Shown here one piece after another: positions 45,859 to 57,380 of a stretch of DNA of 64,000 nt. The notes beneath the pieces were generated by a model that saw only the letters and a list, made by a program, of their open reading frames with translations, was not told the DNA's origin and did no database searches. The stretch's first letter is position 1. Each line of letters opens with the position of its first letter. Both the position numbers and the translations under genes were made by a program. Source of the stretch: Tetracladium setigerum (taxonomy: Eukaryota; Ascomycota; Leotiomycetes; Helotiales); NCBI GenBank assembly GCA_031472005.1, contig PZJY01000001.1:2356001-2420000 (forward strand), given 5' to 3'.

Positions 45859-46443
45859 CTAATTTTCATCATGGATAATCAGCCCAACAGGTTCAACCTC
45901 CATCGGCCCCCCAGGCTGCTTCCTAAGGCCCTCCAGATGCTCATGGCTAGCCTCTACTCCCCTCGTTGTCTCCTCTCCTTTTCCATCTGCTACCGGCCTA
46001 GGAATTCTCTTGCCAGATTTCCTCGCCTTCAGTCGATCCCTCTTCTCCCTGTTCTTCCTCGTCTTCTCGCGGTCCCTCTCTTCTCTTTCATTCTTCTCCC
46101 GGTCCCATTTTTCTCCCTCCTCCTCCTGCTTTACCTCCTCATCCATGGCTCTCAGCCGTTCATACTCCCGTCGCCGACTAGCTTTATACACATGAAATTC
46201 CCCAGACCCTGCCCCAGCACTACTTCCTTGCACGTTAGCGACGATCTCTGGTGCCTGCGCCCCAGATGCGCGTGTGAGGGATGTTGACGATTGGGGTACG
46301 CGAATTTCCTGGTCGGGCTTCTTGAAGAGCGCGTCGAGTTGCGCGGCGGTTTGAGAACGGGGCGAGAGCGCTCGCTTTTTCAGAGGTCGTTTCGATCGAG
46401 GGTCGGCGGAGGTAGGGATGCTTTCGGGAATTCGCTCAGACAT
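45859..46443 (-). CDS. PRKRIP1 family (DUF1168) spliceosome-associated protein
   Basis: A 194-residue single-exon protein starting at ATG 46443 (MSERIPESIPTSADPRSKRP). Hallmark of the family is GAGSGEFHVYKASRRREYER near residue 80. It is followed by a highly charged helix (EREERDREKTRKNREKRDRL), consistent with the long helix that human PRKRIP1 contributes to spliceosome C complexes. The head has basic nuclear-localisation-like patches (KRPLKKRALSPR). It converges on CCT3 with about 170 bases between stops and is divergent from the DET1-like gene. Intact. Confidence 0.9.
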   Translation of the reverse strand: MSERIPESIPTSADPRSKRPLKKRALSPRSQTAAQLDALFKKPDQEIRVPQSSTSLTRASGAQAPEIVANVQGSSAGAGSGEFHVYKASRRREYERLRAMDEEVKQEEEGEKWDREKNEREERDREKTRKNREKRDRLKARKSGKRIPRPVADGKGEETTRGVEASHEHLEGLRKQPGGPMEVEPVGLIIHDEN

Positions 46444-46987
46444 TATGATGACAGAAGGCAGTACGTAAATGGAGCATCGATTAGTTTGTAGTGGTAAGAG
46501 CTTGTAGCTGAGACTGTCGTTTTCGTTGTCGTGCAGAGCTCCCTACACTGTGTGCAAGGCCAGATTGGAAATAACGTGAGCGCGAGGTTTCGATGCCTTT
46601 GGTGGTGCAGACTACCTCCGTAACTCTCCTCTATACTCCGTAGGTAACGGTCCTCAATAGTCTTTATTTTTGTTAAGAACTCTTGTTGGTGAATGTGTAC
46701 TGTATGTCGTCTTGCCTCTATCTAGATTTGCTTGGCAAGCGATAAGCCTTTTTTTGCGTCATGAAACACGGGAGTTGAACTGGAACAAATAAAAGAGGTC
46801 CAATATGTAACACAAATAATGGGACCTGCAACAAAACCAACAACCCAACTCAAGCCTTCGAGCGCATTATTATAGCCTTTTTCTTTTCGATCTTTTGCTC
46901 ACATTGCCATCTCCTCCCTCCTCTTCTTCGACGCAACACGCACCTCCAAGAAGCACTCCGTGTATGAACATATAAACCTCCGCCAAC
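46444..46987. promoter_or_regulatory. divergent promoter between PRKRIP1-like and DET1-like genes
   Basis: 544 bases between oppositely directed ATGs. Contains TACTCCGTA (near 46634) and a pyrimidine-rich tract (about 46872-46935) directly before the 46988 ATG. No experimental promoter elements can be assigned. Confidence 0.5.
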
Positions 46988-48641
46988 ATGGGGAAGCCTC
47001 GTATGATCATATTGATTCGCCATGCGCAGTCAGAGGGGAATAGTATGTCTTTCCCAGCTCCACGCGTCTCAACGTACCCATCTACCGTACTAACTGACTT
47101 CCACAGAGAACCGCGATATTCACCAGACTATACCAGACCACCGAGTGAAACTTACCCCCGAGGGTTGGACACAAGCCTACGATGCTGGTCGGCGTTTGCG
47201 CTCTCTCCTTCGAGCAGACGACACCCTTCACTTCTTCACTTCTCCCTACCGCCGAACACGAGAAACCACCGAGGGCATTCTGTCAACACTTACATCCGAC
47301 GATCCATCTCCCACCCCGTTTCCCAGAAACTCAATCAAGGTATATGAGGAGCCGAGATTAAGAGAGCAGGACTTTGGGAATTTTCAGCCATGTAGTGCGG
47401 AGATGGAGAGAATGTGGCAGGAAAGAGCTGATTACGGCCATTTCTTTTATCGGATTCCCAACGGGGAGTCGGCAGCTGATGCTTATGATCGTGTAAGTGG
47501 CTTCAATGAGAGCATGTGGAGACAATTTGGCGAAGACGATTTTGCCAGTGTTTGTGTGCTGGGTGAGTCTAGACTTTCCCCATGCTATCTTACTATAGCT
47601 TGTCTTCTTGGTCTCTCTGATATACTGAACGGAGTGCAAATAGTCACGCACGGCCTCATGTCTCGCGTCTTTCTCATGAAGTGGTATCACTTCAGTGTAG
47701 AGTACTTCGAGGACCTGCGAAATGTTAATCACTGCGAGTTTCTCATCATGCGCCAGAAAGAGGATTCCGGTAAATATATACTTGAGAACAAACTTCGTAC
47801 GTGGTCGGAACTTAAACGCGAACGACTAGCCGCCGTGGCTGGGAAAGACAAGGCCATCGCCCCATCAAGTTTAACAGAAAAGGAGAAGGACAAAGAGAGG
47901 AAACTCCTAGGTGGCGTAGAGCCACAGGTCGTCTCAGCAAGCTCCGTCCCAGTACGAAAGAAGTGGGGAGGGTGCCCCAATGGTTGTGATCATAGTAAAC
48001 ATCACTACCATAAGAAGGGAGATAACAGCATGCATGCGATGGATCTCAACACCAACGGAAAGGCACCCTCGCCTACAACGCAACGTATGGACACGCTCCC
48101 TTTCCGTCGTCCCCCAGCAGCCCGGAGATGGCAATCTTCCAGTGAAGAGGACGAAGACGATCCACGTGGTCGAATTGGTCCTCCAGCTGCAGTAGATATT
48201 CAGCTCTCCCTTGATGAGATGGTTTCCTCCCCAGACGGCACTCCCTCTTTCATTTCAGTGGATGACCGGCTCCGCCTGAAATCCCCGAACAACGATATTT
48301 TGCTTGTAAAGAATGCTGGAAGAGATTTCGGCGGGAGCGCGAGTGGGAACACAAGTCAAGCGGGTAGTGATACCGAGTTCTCGCCTGTAGAGGAGAAGCT
48401 CAAAACTACCCGGGTGAGCAGGAGAAAGCCCGCTAGTAGTAACATGAATGGCATTAGTACTTCCCGACAGAAGGGAGGGAGGGAGGAGAGCGGAATGGGG
48501 AGAGGGGCTATGGCTGATGCCCTGGGTGATCAAAGTGATGTCGACAGCACAGGAAGTCCTGCAGACCTGGATGGCGAGCAGAAGTTGATTGGAAAGGAGA
48601 AAGAAGATGAAGACGCTAGAGGCACCGGGAGCGTTAAATAA
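46988..48641 (+). CDS. DET1: histidine phosphatase (phosphoglycerate-mutase fold), DET1-like
   Basis: Related to yeast DET1/YDR051C, an acid-phosphatase-like member of the histidine-phosphatase superfamily linked to sterol transport. ATG 46988; introns 47043-47106 (64 nt) and 47563-47643 (81 nt); 503 codons in total. Active-site motif LIRHAQSEGN near residue 10-19 (catalytic His in RHAQ), then VKLTPEGWTQAYDAG, FTSPYRRTRET, YEEPRLREQDFGNF, IPNGESAADAYDRV and, after the second intron, the second catalytic His in VTHGLMSRVF. An additional C-terminal half of about 250 residues is low-complexity, Ser/Pro-rich and basic with GGCPNGCDHSKHHYHKK (Cys/His). Fungal homologues commonly carry such a tail. 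Intact. Confidence 0.88.
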
Positions 48642-49248
48642 GATAGCAAGCCTCATGTCGTTCTATTGGACACACCGCTAGAAGAAGAAGCTTAGGTATA
48701 CCAATGAGCGTCAAAAAGCGTGGCGTGGCTTAATTCAAAGAGCCTTTGGCAGAATGCCCTCTGGTCGTTTTACATGTCAAAGAGTAGAGACCGGCTTGAG
48801 TCCGCAAGGCTCGATTCTATTCGAACACGATAAGATGTAGAGTTATCTTTGAGATACCTGAGTGATTGAGTCCATACGCTAATTTCATGTTTCGAACGTA
48901 TTTCAAACTTCATTACCCGGTCGTCACGCCAGCTCTTTTCAGTTCATTCCATGAGCAGGAGAGCAGGGACGTTCTCCAACCAACTCCCAGAAACCCCAAT
49001 CCGACTTCCAGAAACGCATCCCAAGACAAGAAAGAAAAGCTCCTCTAATACCAACGCCCCTTCCGGTCCAAGCATTTTCGTACTCCTGCTACTAATTCCA
49101 AAACCTGACAGCTACCTGCCTATGCACCCGACGTCAACGATCTTGCCTACATCAGCAAGTGAAAGGTTTGTTCTGCTTCGACCTGGGCCGCAAATTCCTC
49201 ATTCAAAAGATCTAGGCACAACCTCGAAGCTATTCAAACACGTCCATA
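48642..49248. other. intergenic
   Basis: No gene supported; an ORF at 48951-49265 is Pro/Ser-rich and unconvincing. Confidence 0.4.
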
Positions 49249-49674
49249 TTAATAACAAGCTGTAGCCTCGCGAGTCGGAAGGCTAAACTTACGTCTCCGA
49301 ATCTCCTCGATGGGACAGCCACCTTTCCTCGCTTCAACGGCAGCCTCCAACCTTGCGCTTTTATAGCAATGATACTCCATCTGCAAGTCTAGCATTTTCT
49401 CCCAGCATTCCTCGTCCGATATGGGTCCCATTATTCTGTTTGCGGGTGAGGTGGGTCGTGAGTGAAAGATATTGTGGAGAGTCATGGAGGAGCTTCGCGA
49501 CGCAGCTGTCGATGGAGCAGAGGGGAGGCTACGCCGGGAGAGCATGCGGCGAGGTGGGGGTGAATATGAAGATGGTTGTACATGGCTAGAGCTTTTTCTT
49601 TGCCAAAACGGAGCGAAAAGGACGAAGTTCCCATGCCGAATGATGCTGGGGAGGACCCTTCCTGTTCCAGACAA
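49249..49674 (-). CDS. small hypothetical protein
   Basis: Frame of 141 codons. The Ser/Arg-rich start is followed by an orderly region ISDEECWEKMLDLQMEYHCY and a helix SARLEAAVEARKGGCPIEE, which looks like a short alpha-hairpin. A GTAAGT donor occurs after EEIRRR (49290 area), so it probably continues into another exon that I could not place. The ATG at about 49546 (MLSRRSLPSAP) is an alternative start. No known family recognised. Confidence 0.4.
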   Translation of the reverse strand: MSGTGRVLPSIIRHGNFVLFAPFWQRKSSSHVQPSSYSPPPRRMLSRRSLPSAPSTAASRSSSMTLHNIFHSRPTSPANRIMGPISDEECWEKMLDLQMEYHCYKSARLEAAVEARKGGCPIEEIRRRKFSLPTREATACY

Positions 49675-51363
49675 GACTCCTGCGACCTTAGATCCGCGTC
49701 TATAGACTTAGGTTTTTCTGTACAGTAGAATGATGTCAAAAGGCGGCAAGTTCAACAAAGTATCAAGACCTCGGAACACGGGGTAGCGGAGTGTGCAAAT
49801 AAGATAAGTAAAGGAAGGGAAGAAGGCCTCGGACGCATCTCATGTTGTTTTTGAAGGTTGAGACATTGTTGCGGCCGCGCTGTGTTAGTCAATAATTCGT
49901 GTTGCTGCAAACAGTACTGTCATACAGATAGTATTCCAGCACATTACCGATGCATCCGGACTTGTCGATACAACTCTATTGGGCAAATATCCTGCTGACC
50001 ATACATTATTCATGTTGAAGTGTTTTACTGTGCCTGATGAAAACGAGCATGCGATCATCTTGAAGTCAGCCGCCAAAGAGAATAGTCGGTACAGGATGTC
50101 GATTGTTTTTGGCCTTGCCTGGCTGGCACCAAAGCTTGTCTTGCCAATAATAGGTACTGTACTCCGTACAATATGGATGTGAGAAAGATCAGAGAAATAT
50201 CAGAGCAAGCCCGTGGTCAAGGTTATGAAGGTAGATAGATTAGTACTAAACACGGCCCCTTCTTTTCCTCTCGGCTCTTCTGGGAGTTATTGTCTTCTCC
50301 CGGAGAGTAGTTAGTTAGTAGACGTACGGGACTGGAGGATCACAACATCATTCATTATTAGGTAGGTAGGTAGGAGGCAAATCTTACCTTTCCGAAGCAT
50401 GTGAGAATGACATGGGAAATTTTCTGCCCAGTCGTAGTGTGTCGGTCCCTCGTGATATTGAATTTGGCTGCCCTAGGGACCAAGGGAAGGGTGGAGAGAT
50501 GGCGTTTGGATGAGACATGATCCATGATCCATGATCCTTCGTCCTTCATCCTCTTCTCTCCTCAACGATATAGCCTTGCGCCCTATTTGTGAGCTGCTAA
50601 CGACGTTGGGCAGTTTCCTCCGTCACTCCAGCTCCGAACGACTCCGAATAATTCTCAAACTCTCTGAAGTCTCGAGAGTCTCGACCTTTCTGATCCGAGG
50701 CCTTGGTACAATATGCTTGGCATGTGCCATTCATTACCAACCATATACATACTCCGTAACATTGATACTGCAACAAGTCATGATGACAGGAGGAGCACAA
50801 GTCGGTGGTACTGTACTTAGTGTAGAGGAAGTCTCCCAGTACCTCCTTACCTTAGGTACCTAGACGTAGACCTACTCCACACGCGGAAGCGCCCAATAAT
50901 CATCGTTTCAACCACCCACACCGGAGCGGTTCGTCGCTCGTTCCCGCCCGTTTTTGTGCTGTATTAGTCTGTAGGTTAGTGGGAGTTGCATGCTTGAGAG
51001 GGTATCACTTCATCACGGAGGTTAAGAAGATTCTTTTGCCTCTTCGACCGCTTCTATCTCTTCTACCTCTCTTCCAGGACGATATGACATGACAATAATT
51101 AATGGCCTGAACCGCCTGGTGAACTGCTACTGGACTCGGCGAAGTACGGAGTACAGTCTACTGCAGTAGTAGTAGTAGTAGTAGAGACTCCGTACTTGTC
51201 CCCACTAACAGTACCACGCACTGTCTGTCGTTTTCAATAATGATCTATTAGCCGCATCCCTCGTGGCAACCCCACCCACCCTTACGGAGGTACAGCACCT
51301 TACTGTACCTAAGTCAGTGACCGACAGGATAGTGGGAGGACAGACAGTAGGACAGCAGTGGTT

Positions 51364-51414
51364 CGATTTCGATTTCGATTTCGATTTGGGTGTTTGGTGT
51401 TGGTGTTGGTGTTC
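51364..51414. repeat. GATTTC and TTGGTG hexamer arrays
   Basis: Four GATTTC units, then about three TTGGTG units in direct succession. On the minus strand the first array translates as a run of alternating Ile-Glu, which explains a spurious ORF there. Confidence 0.8.
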
Positions 51415-51478
51415 TAGGTACACCTAGGTAAGTATTGGAACGCAGAAGACAGAACGATTCGGTATCTAAGGTAGGTAG

Positions 51479-51518
51479 GTACTGTAGGTACTGTAGGTAC
51501 TGTAGGTACTGTACTGTA
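51479..51518. repeat. tandem nine-base TACTGTAGG repeat
   Basis: Four near-perfect units of tactgtagg, followed by tactgtactgtaga. Confidence 0.8.
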
Positions 51519-52349
51519 GATACTGTTGATACAATAATAAAAAAATAAAGAAAACCGCTTCCGAACAAGTGGGGAGACGGCGGCCGCATATCAAGAAAAC
51601 AAGAAAATCACCTCCCACCACCCCCCAAAAAAGCATGGACGGGAACTCGAATCAATCCTAGATACCTCAGGTAGTAGTAGTTAGTAGTTAGTATACAGGA
51701 CTCGTCTCTCTCCCTCCTTGGGTCGATGGACTGTATAGTACCAGCACCTCATCCGACCCTTCGGCTTCGGCTTCTGCTTCTTCTGCTTCATCTTCGTCTT
51801 CGATTTCTTCCTCTCCTTCTTCTTCCTGGATGCGACGGAATCTTGGCAACTTCCACACATGGCACCCATCCCCATCTCACCCGCCACTCCTCCCCACTCA
51901 CACCTCCTCAGCCATCCATCATCCCGCGGTCGACAAGGGTACAGTACGATGTAACGGTATCTGAACCCCTGCAATCAGTGGGCAGTAGTAGTCCGCCGGT
52001 GAACCCTTCCCTGTCCTGTACAGTCCTGTACTACTATTGTATGTATGGAGTACAGTACAGTAGTATGCCGTGTATCTGGTGTATCTACCTCCGTACTAAC
52101 TACTACTACTACTACTACTTCTTACTTTCGCAAGGATGAAAATAATTGAAGCTGTGGAAAACTGCCCCCCATCTACGGTCTACCTATCCAAATTAGACTA
52201 CTGACTACTGTATAGCAGGTAGGTGGCGTAGGTAGAGAATGTTAGATAGCTTCAAAAGCCTGTCTCGACTGACCACCACAGCCAGCACGCACCTGTCATG
52301 ATTTCCTTCCCCTATGCATCCTGTACATATATACTTCTTCCTTCATCTC

Positions 52350-52379
52350 CTCTCCCTCTCCCTCTCCCTCTCCCTCTCC
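52350..52379. repeat. TCTCCC hexamer repeat
   Basis: Five tandem ctctcc units in the leader of the kinase-like gene. Confidence 0.8.
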
Positions 52380-52855
52380 ATACCTATACAGGCAGAGTAC
52401 CTACAGTAAAAGGTATTCATTCTCCTTCTCTCCTGTTCAGACAACCGAGTAGTCCAGTAGATGCAGCCCCTCGAAACCCCACCATCACGGGTGCCATCAC
52501 CAAAGTCGGAGACAGGCCGGACATTAACACCCAGAAGAATGATAACGGCATCCACTCTTTAACATTCGGTACCGCCACGGCGAGAAGCAGAATAATCATC
52601 CTTGCCCGGACTAGATCTGGAGGAAAAAGTCAAAAAGGTTACCTTGCGCCCTTGTCTGGTCGTTCCCCTCTGCTGCTCCGCTTGTTGCTGCTGCAGTCAT
52701 GAGAGAGAGTTTGTTGGACTGAGTCCCTTGTTGTTCTCAAACGAATAGGCCGTCTCAATAATCAATCAATACTCCCAAGGAGGCACACGACACACCCCCT
52801 ACAACCTACTACTACCACAACTACTACTACAACTACCACAACTGATAATACCTTT

Positions 52856-52880
52856 CACACACACACACACACACACACAC
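52856..52880. repeat. AC dinucleotide microsatellite
   Basis: Uninterrupted CA/AC run of about 25 bases, ended by GGGGGCGC. Confidence 0.85.
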
Positions 52881-52990
52881 GGGGGCGCAAATCATTTGCT
52901 GCTGGCTGCTTCTCGTCCCCGCCAGGCAGGCCTTCATATTAAAGAAAATAAATACCTATCATCCCACGCTTTGGCCTGCAGGCGCAACGA

Positions 52991-53023
52991 CCCATCCACC
53001 ACCCATCCACCACCCATCCACCC
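52991..53023. repeat. 11-bp CCATCCACCAC tandem repeat
   Basis: Three tandem copies about 150 bases upstream of the kinase-like ATG. Confidence 0.8.
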
Positions 53024-53168
53024 AGCTCTGATGATCAGCAAGTGAGCTCTCGTCGCGCTTATCTCTCCATATCTTGAGAAAGTCAAGCTCCCACCAATCA
53101 CGCCAGGCCCATAGCTATCATTGATCCGCCGGCTAATCAGTCGACCCAGATCAGCAGCACTCGCAACG

Positions 53169-55363
53169 ATGATGGACTACCGGAGGACTAACGCTCCTAG
53201 CAATCGGCTGGACAAAGGCTCCCATATATACTACTCCAGCTTCGCTGGTGCTAGTTCTACCCAAAATCCCAATGGACTTTTGGCCGAGAGCCCCAACGTC
53301 AACATGTGGTGGGACGAGGAAAGAATTGAGGCGACCGTCACTCGCCAGTATGTCCTCGCTCACTTGCATCCGGAAGAGCAAGTGCGCCTCGATGAACCTC
53401 TCGGTTTTGGTGACGGCTTGACCGATGATACCTACATGGAATGGATCGATTTGAAGGCGAAAAGGATCTTCTTAATTCTGGTGGATCTGGGTGTTCCGGA
53501 CCAAATCTTTGGGATCATAGACGACTCGTGGGACGATGATGACTTGCCATTGCCTCTGGACCAGGTCGAGAGACTCCAGCTAACGTTCGAGAGGGACGAA
53601 AAGATAGAGAGGAAGTTCTTCCACCGCCAATTCATCTATCTTTTGAGGAGTATTCAGAAAGGAGACCAACTTGTGTATGAAGAGGAGGAAGTCGTCCCAC
53701 TGGAGCAGGCCGAGAGGAAGGCTGTGGGCCAAGTCGCGGGCCTCGTTCAAAGTAACGTTGATAAGGTCCATCTTCCCGGAAGGCCAGATGATATCTTTGT
53801 GCGTCGCAGGGTACCACTTGGTACCTCCGCTGGCCGTATGCCCCAAGAAGAATTTCTTGCGGGAGTACACACCATGCGCTCTGTTGAGCATAACCATTTG
53901 GTTTCCATCTGGGCTTCCTACATACAGCACGACTCCGGATATCTTTTGCTCACCCCCGCAAACGACAGCACCTTAAAAAACTTCCTCGCCATAACGCCAC
54001 CATCGTTCAAAATATTGGCGAAACTGGATCGCCGAATTTTGCTTCTGAACTGGATTCACTGTCTCTCCGACGCCGTAGCCTTCCTACACAGCCTGGGCCA
54101 ATCTCACAAAAACATCAAGCCCTCCACGGTGATGCTTGATCATGATAACCATATCTTTTTGGGCGACTCCGGCGTCTTTTCTACCACAGGACTGGTCGGC
54201 GAGAAAAGAGGGTTCGACAAAGAGTCATACGACTACGCTTCCCCCGAACATGCCCAAAGACCTCCAATCCCCACGCCAATACTTGTACCTATGACGAGTC
54301 CGGTAGGACGTCCCGGAAGCGCTCGGCGGTCTACACTGAGCAATGGAACCTCTCAGTTGACATCTACTTTGTCCAACGATAGCGCTTCCATCGTCTCTTC
54401 GTCAACCTGGTCCCCTTTCAGTACTTCAAGCTCACCTCCACGGAACTCGCCTCCAAAGCGCCATAGTCTATCTAGACACGATCCACAAAAATCAGACGTA
54501 TTTGCTCTCGGTACCATCTTCGTCGAAATTCTTTCCTTTTTTATGAAGAAGGCATCGAGTAAATTTGCTTCGCATCGTTCGGCAAAAAACAAAACGCCCG
54601 GACGTGGAGGTGGTCTCCCAGATGCTTCATTCCACAAGAATCTTGGCCAAGTAGAAAGCTGGGTTGCTAGCATCGCAAAAGACGCATCCAAGAAAGAAGA
54701 TAAGATGTTCCGGGGAGTAGACCGTTTACTTCTCCTCGCCCAGAAGATGTTATCAGCCAACCCAGATGACCGGCCAACGGCAAGCAACGTGAAGGATCGA
54801 GTTCACGCCATCTTGATAGAATGGTGTGGCCTCGGTTTGCAAGGCACCACGTCTGAAGGAAAGCCAATCCCGTCAAGAGGAAGGATCCACTGCGATGGGC
54901 GTCAAGTGGAGGACGAGGAGGAGTGGAATTTCGGATTTGAAGAGCTTCGGATCGCTTCTCAACAGGCGGCTGCCAAGGCCTGTGCAAGTGTCAGTCCGTC
55001 AGGCACTGAACTTCGGACTGTAGGGATGAATGGCGGCATTGTATACGGAGTTGAGAGAAATTCGGTTGCGACTCAGAGTATAGTGAGTGGCTACACCAAT
55101 AGTGGTAGTAGTGGTGGCGCTTCGATTGCGAGAATAAGAAGTCACGATACGGATGGGATGAGCACAATCACCAGGAGTAGTAATAAGAGCAGCGAGGGCA
55201 GAAGTAAAAGCGGAGGAGGTAGCTTGGGTGGGAACTTGGGCAATGGGAAGGTCAAACCTAAGGTCAAAAAGTGGCAAGCCCCAGTGTATGCAGGTAAGAT
55301 TCACGGAATTTTCTTGTGTTTTAAATACTGGTACTGACGAGAGTAGAAATGAGTTTTGGATAA
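53169..55363 (+). CDS. degenerate protein-kinase-like protein (probable pseudokinase)
   Basis: ATG 53169 (MMDYRRTNAPSNR); an upstream in-frame ATT at 53121 is not a start. A 53-nt intron (55294-55346, CTGAC branch) changes the end to PVYAEMSFG and TAA at 55363; 714 codons in total. The N-terminal third has a conserved fungal segment (MWWDEERIEATVTRQYVLAH). The kinase-like domain begins near residue 200. The catalytic-loop position reads HKNIKPSTVMLD (near 312), where HRDLKPxNxxxD is expected, so the catalytic Asp is replaced by Asn. The DFG position reads GDSG (near 333), SPE replaces APE, and helix F DVFALGTIFVEIL is clear. An 80-residue Ser/Pro insertion sits between SPE and DVFALG. The tail is Ser/Gly-rich. 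Catalysis is doubtful; a scaffold role is likely. Confidence 0.8.
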
Positions 55364-56232
55364 AGTCTAGAATTAGCTCGGGCACTATATGTCAAGGCTT
55401 GGCGAAGTTTGACCTCACGTGGAACGAGGTCTTCCCCCCCAAAAGATACGATTTACGACACAATGTTAAGACGATATGGAGACTATAATTTTGGGTTGGT
55501 GTTCTGATATGCAATGAATGGAGATTGTGGCGTCGGTTCTTGTGGATGCCGATTTAATTCCATGCACCCAGGCCAGGTAAGAAAGAGTAAATAATCTATT
55601 AAGTGACTAGAGAATAGATGAGCGAATGATATCCTATTTGTACTATCTGCCCCACATATCTTTTCACACTGTATAATCCTATCATTGTGGACGGAACTCC
55701 GGGATGACATGACAGTAGACAAGTGATGTTGTGGAGGCGTGGAGGTCCACGGGCGGGGTGGAAGCTTTCAAGACGGGAATGGGGAATTTCCCCCACAGTG
55801 TCGCAAATATTGCAGAGGAGTAAGGTGTTGGGAGTTTTTTTTTTTAAGCGCTGTACTACTGCTGTACAATACCCTGCCCATGCCGTCCTATTATCAGACG
55901 CTTCGTGGAACAAGTAGGTGCTCGAGGTACTTTGACAGCTGCTAAATCAAATGAGAAACACTCCGAAAATTGGGTTCTAAGGGGCCCGTTTTCAATGCAA
56001 GCTGTCAAATCATACAATACATTGATCGGCACGTCAGCCCCTATGAAGGCTTGCCCTGGCTAAATAAACAAACATTGCATGAAGTCGAGTCTTAATAATA
56101 CCGATGAAAGAGAGAACCCCTCCCAAGCGCGCCCTTGACTTCAAAACTCTGGACATCCAAACGAAATAGAAATTCGAGGTCATGCTAGCACTCCGCTAAT
56201 GTACACCACCACCAGCATCAGCAACGAGTCGC
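55364..56232. other. intergenic, convergent genes
   Basis: No ORF worth noting; a T10+ run near 55840. Both neighbouring genes end here. Confidence 0.45.
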
Positions 56233-57380
56233 TTAGTTCTTTCCACTAACATCTGAACCGTGGTCTTTGTCCTGATCGGCTCCAGCACTCTTCTTCTTGT
56301 CTTCTTTGGTTCCCTCATCTCCACTCTCGTCTTCCTCCTCATTCTTCTCCTCGTCTTCCTCTTCCTCTTCCTCCTCGCTAGCCAATGTAGCACGTCTCTC
56401 TCTTTCCTCGCGCTCCAACGCCTGCCACTGGGCATCGCGATCGTCCTTTACGTAGTCTACTGAACTCTTGAGGCGACCGTCCGAGCTCACAATCTGACCT
56501 CGTCCAACCAAGCTTGCGACAATTGATGCGCCAACAATGAAGGTTAACACGAATCGGTAGGTAGCGTACCATGGTGGACACCAACCCCGTACAGTTGCGC
56601 GAGTGTCTGCAAAGTAGAGAGCATTGAACGCCAGGAATTGAGCAATCAACGCGTATTCCACCGGCATGAAAATAGTAGGCCATGCCACAGCAGGGGCTGC
56701 AACTCCAATCATGAATCGACGATAGCCATGGTGGCCTCCATAACCAGCATATTCCAAGCCCCAGTGAATTGCGCCGAGAAAGGAAATAATCTGGGGGTGT
56801 ATAAATTAGTTGACGTCGTGTCTTTTGATCAAGAACCTACCACTGCACCAAAGCCAATTTGAATTGGAGTGACGATGTCAAGGAGCTGATGAGCAGTCTC
56901 TGGAGCAAAGAAATACCCAGTTCCCCCAGTGGCATGGGCATGATTGATATCATAGGCAAGTGCAACGGTCGAGAGGGATGTAGCAGCATATGGCAACAGT
57001 CCTGCCAGGCCTAGATTAAGAGATTCCTTGGGAACGTCAGCCATGGAGAAGGTCTCCTTGATTGTCTCCCAGTCGGCCTTCACTCCTGCAAGCATCTCGT
57101 CCTCACTTCGAGCGGGCTTTCCTTTGCTGGAGTCGGCCGAAATAGACTTCGTGGCATACAGCAGGGAAATAATGACCGGCTGGGGGCGAGCAATTGAGCG
57201 AACAGGCCGAGGTCTTCGATTTCCGCTCAGGAATTGAGAGGCCGGACAGAGCTTGGAGGAGGAGGAGGAGGAGAAAGAGGCCGCCGCAGCGGTACTGTAG
57301 CTCAGTCGCGCATGTTGTTGGACTTTGGCTTTGCTGAGCGCTGTGAAGAGAGATCGTGATGTTGGAGCCGAGCGAAGCAT
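56233..57380 (-). CDS. DUF3429/TMEM69-like mitochondrial inner-membrane protein
   Basis: Two exons, 57380-56841 and 56790-56233, with a 50-nt intron (CAACTAAT branch site, CCCAG acceptor); 366 codons. The N-terminus MLRSAPTSRSLFTALSKAKV is Arg/Ser-rich without acids, a typical mitochondrial presequence. The central domain has five hydrophobic helices with LGLAGLLPYAATSLSTVALA, GAIHWGLEYAGYGGHHGYRR, FMPVEYALIAQFLAFNALYF and WCPPWYATYRFVLTFIVGAS, the DUF3429 pattern. The C-terminal 80 residues form an acidic coiled tail (EEEEEEEDEEKNEEED). The molecular function is unknown. It is transcribed away from VPS13. Confidence 0.87.

Larger units (their letters stand above)
49675..53168. other. 3.5-kb gene-poor, microsatellite-rich leader region
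   Basis: No supported ORF. Contains many simple repeats: AGT (51166-51184), GATTTC (51364-51387), TTGGTG (51391-51414), a nine-base TACTGTAGG-type array (51479-51518), TAC (52099-52119), TCTCCC (52350-52379), AC (52856-52880) and an 11-bp CCATCCACCAC array (52991-53023). TACTCCGTA/TACGGAGTA and TAGGTAGG motifs recur. It probably includes the promoter and long 5' leader of the kinase-like gene. Confidence 0.55.

Noticed and set aside
46010..46287. Phe/Ser/Leu-rich plus-strand ORFs
   Set aside because: Antisense shadows of the charged helix of the PRKRIP1-like gene.
51314..51589. ORFs with Ile-Glu and Tyr-Leu-Gln repeats
   Set aside because: They are translations of hexamer and nine-base microsatellites.
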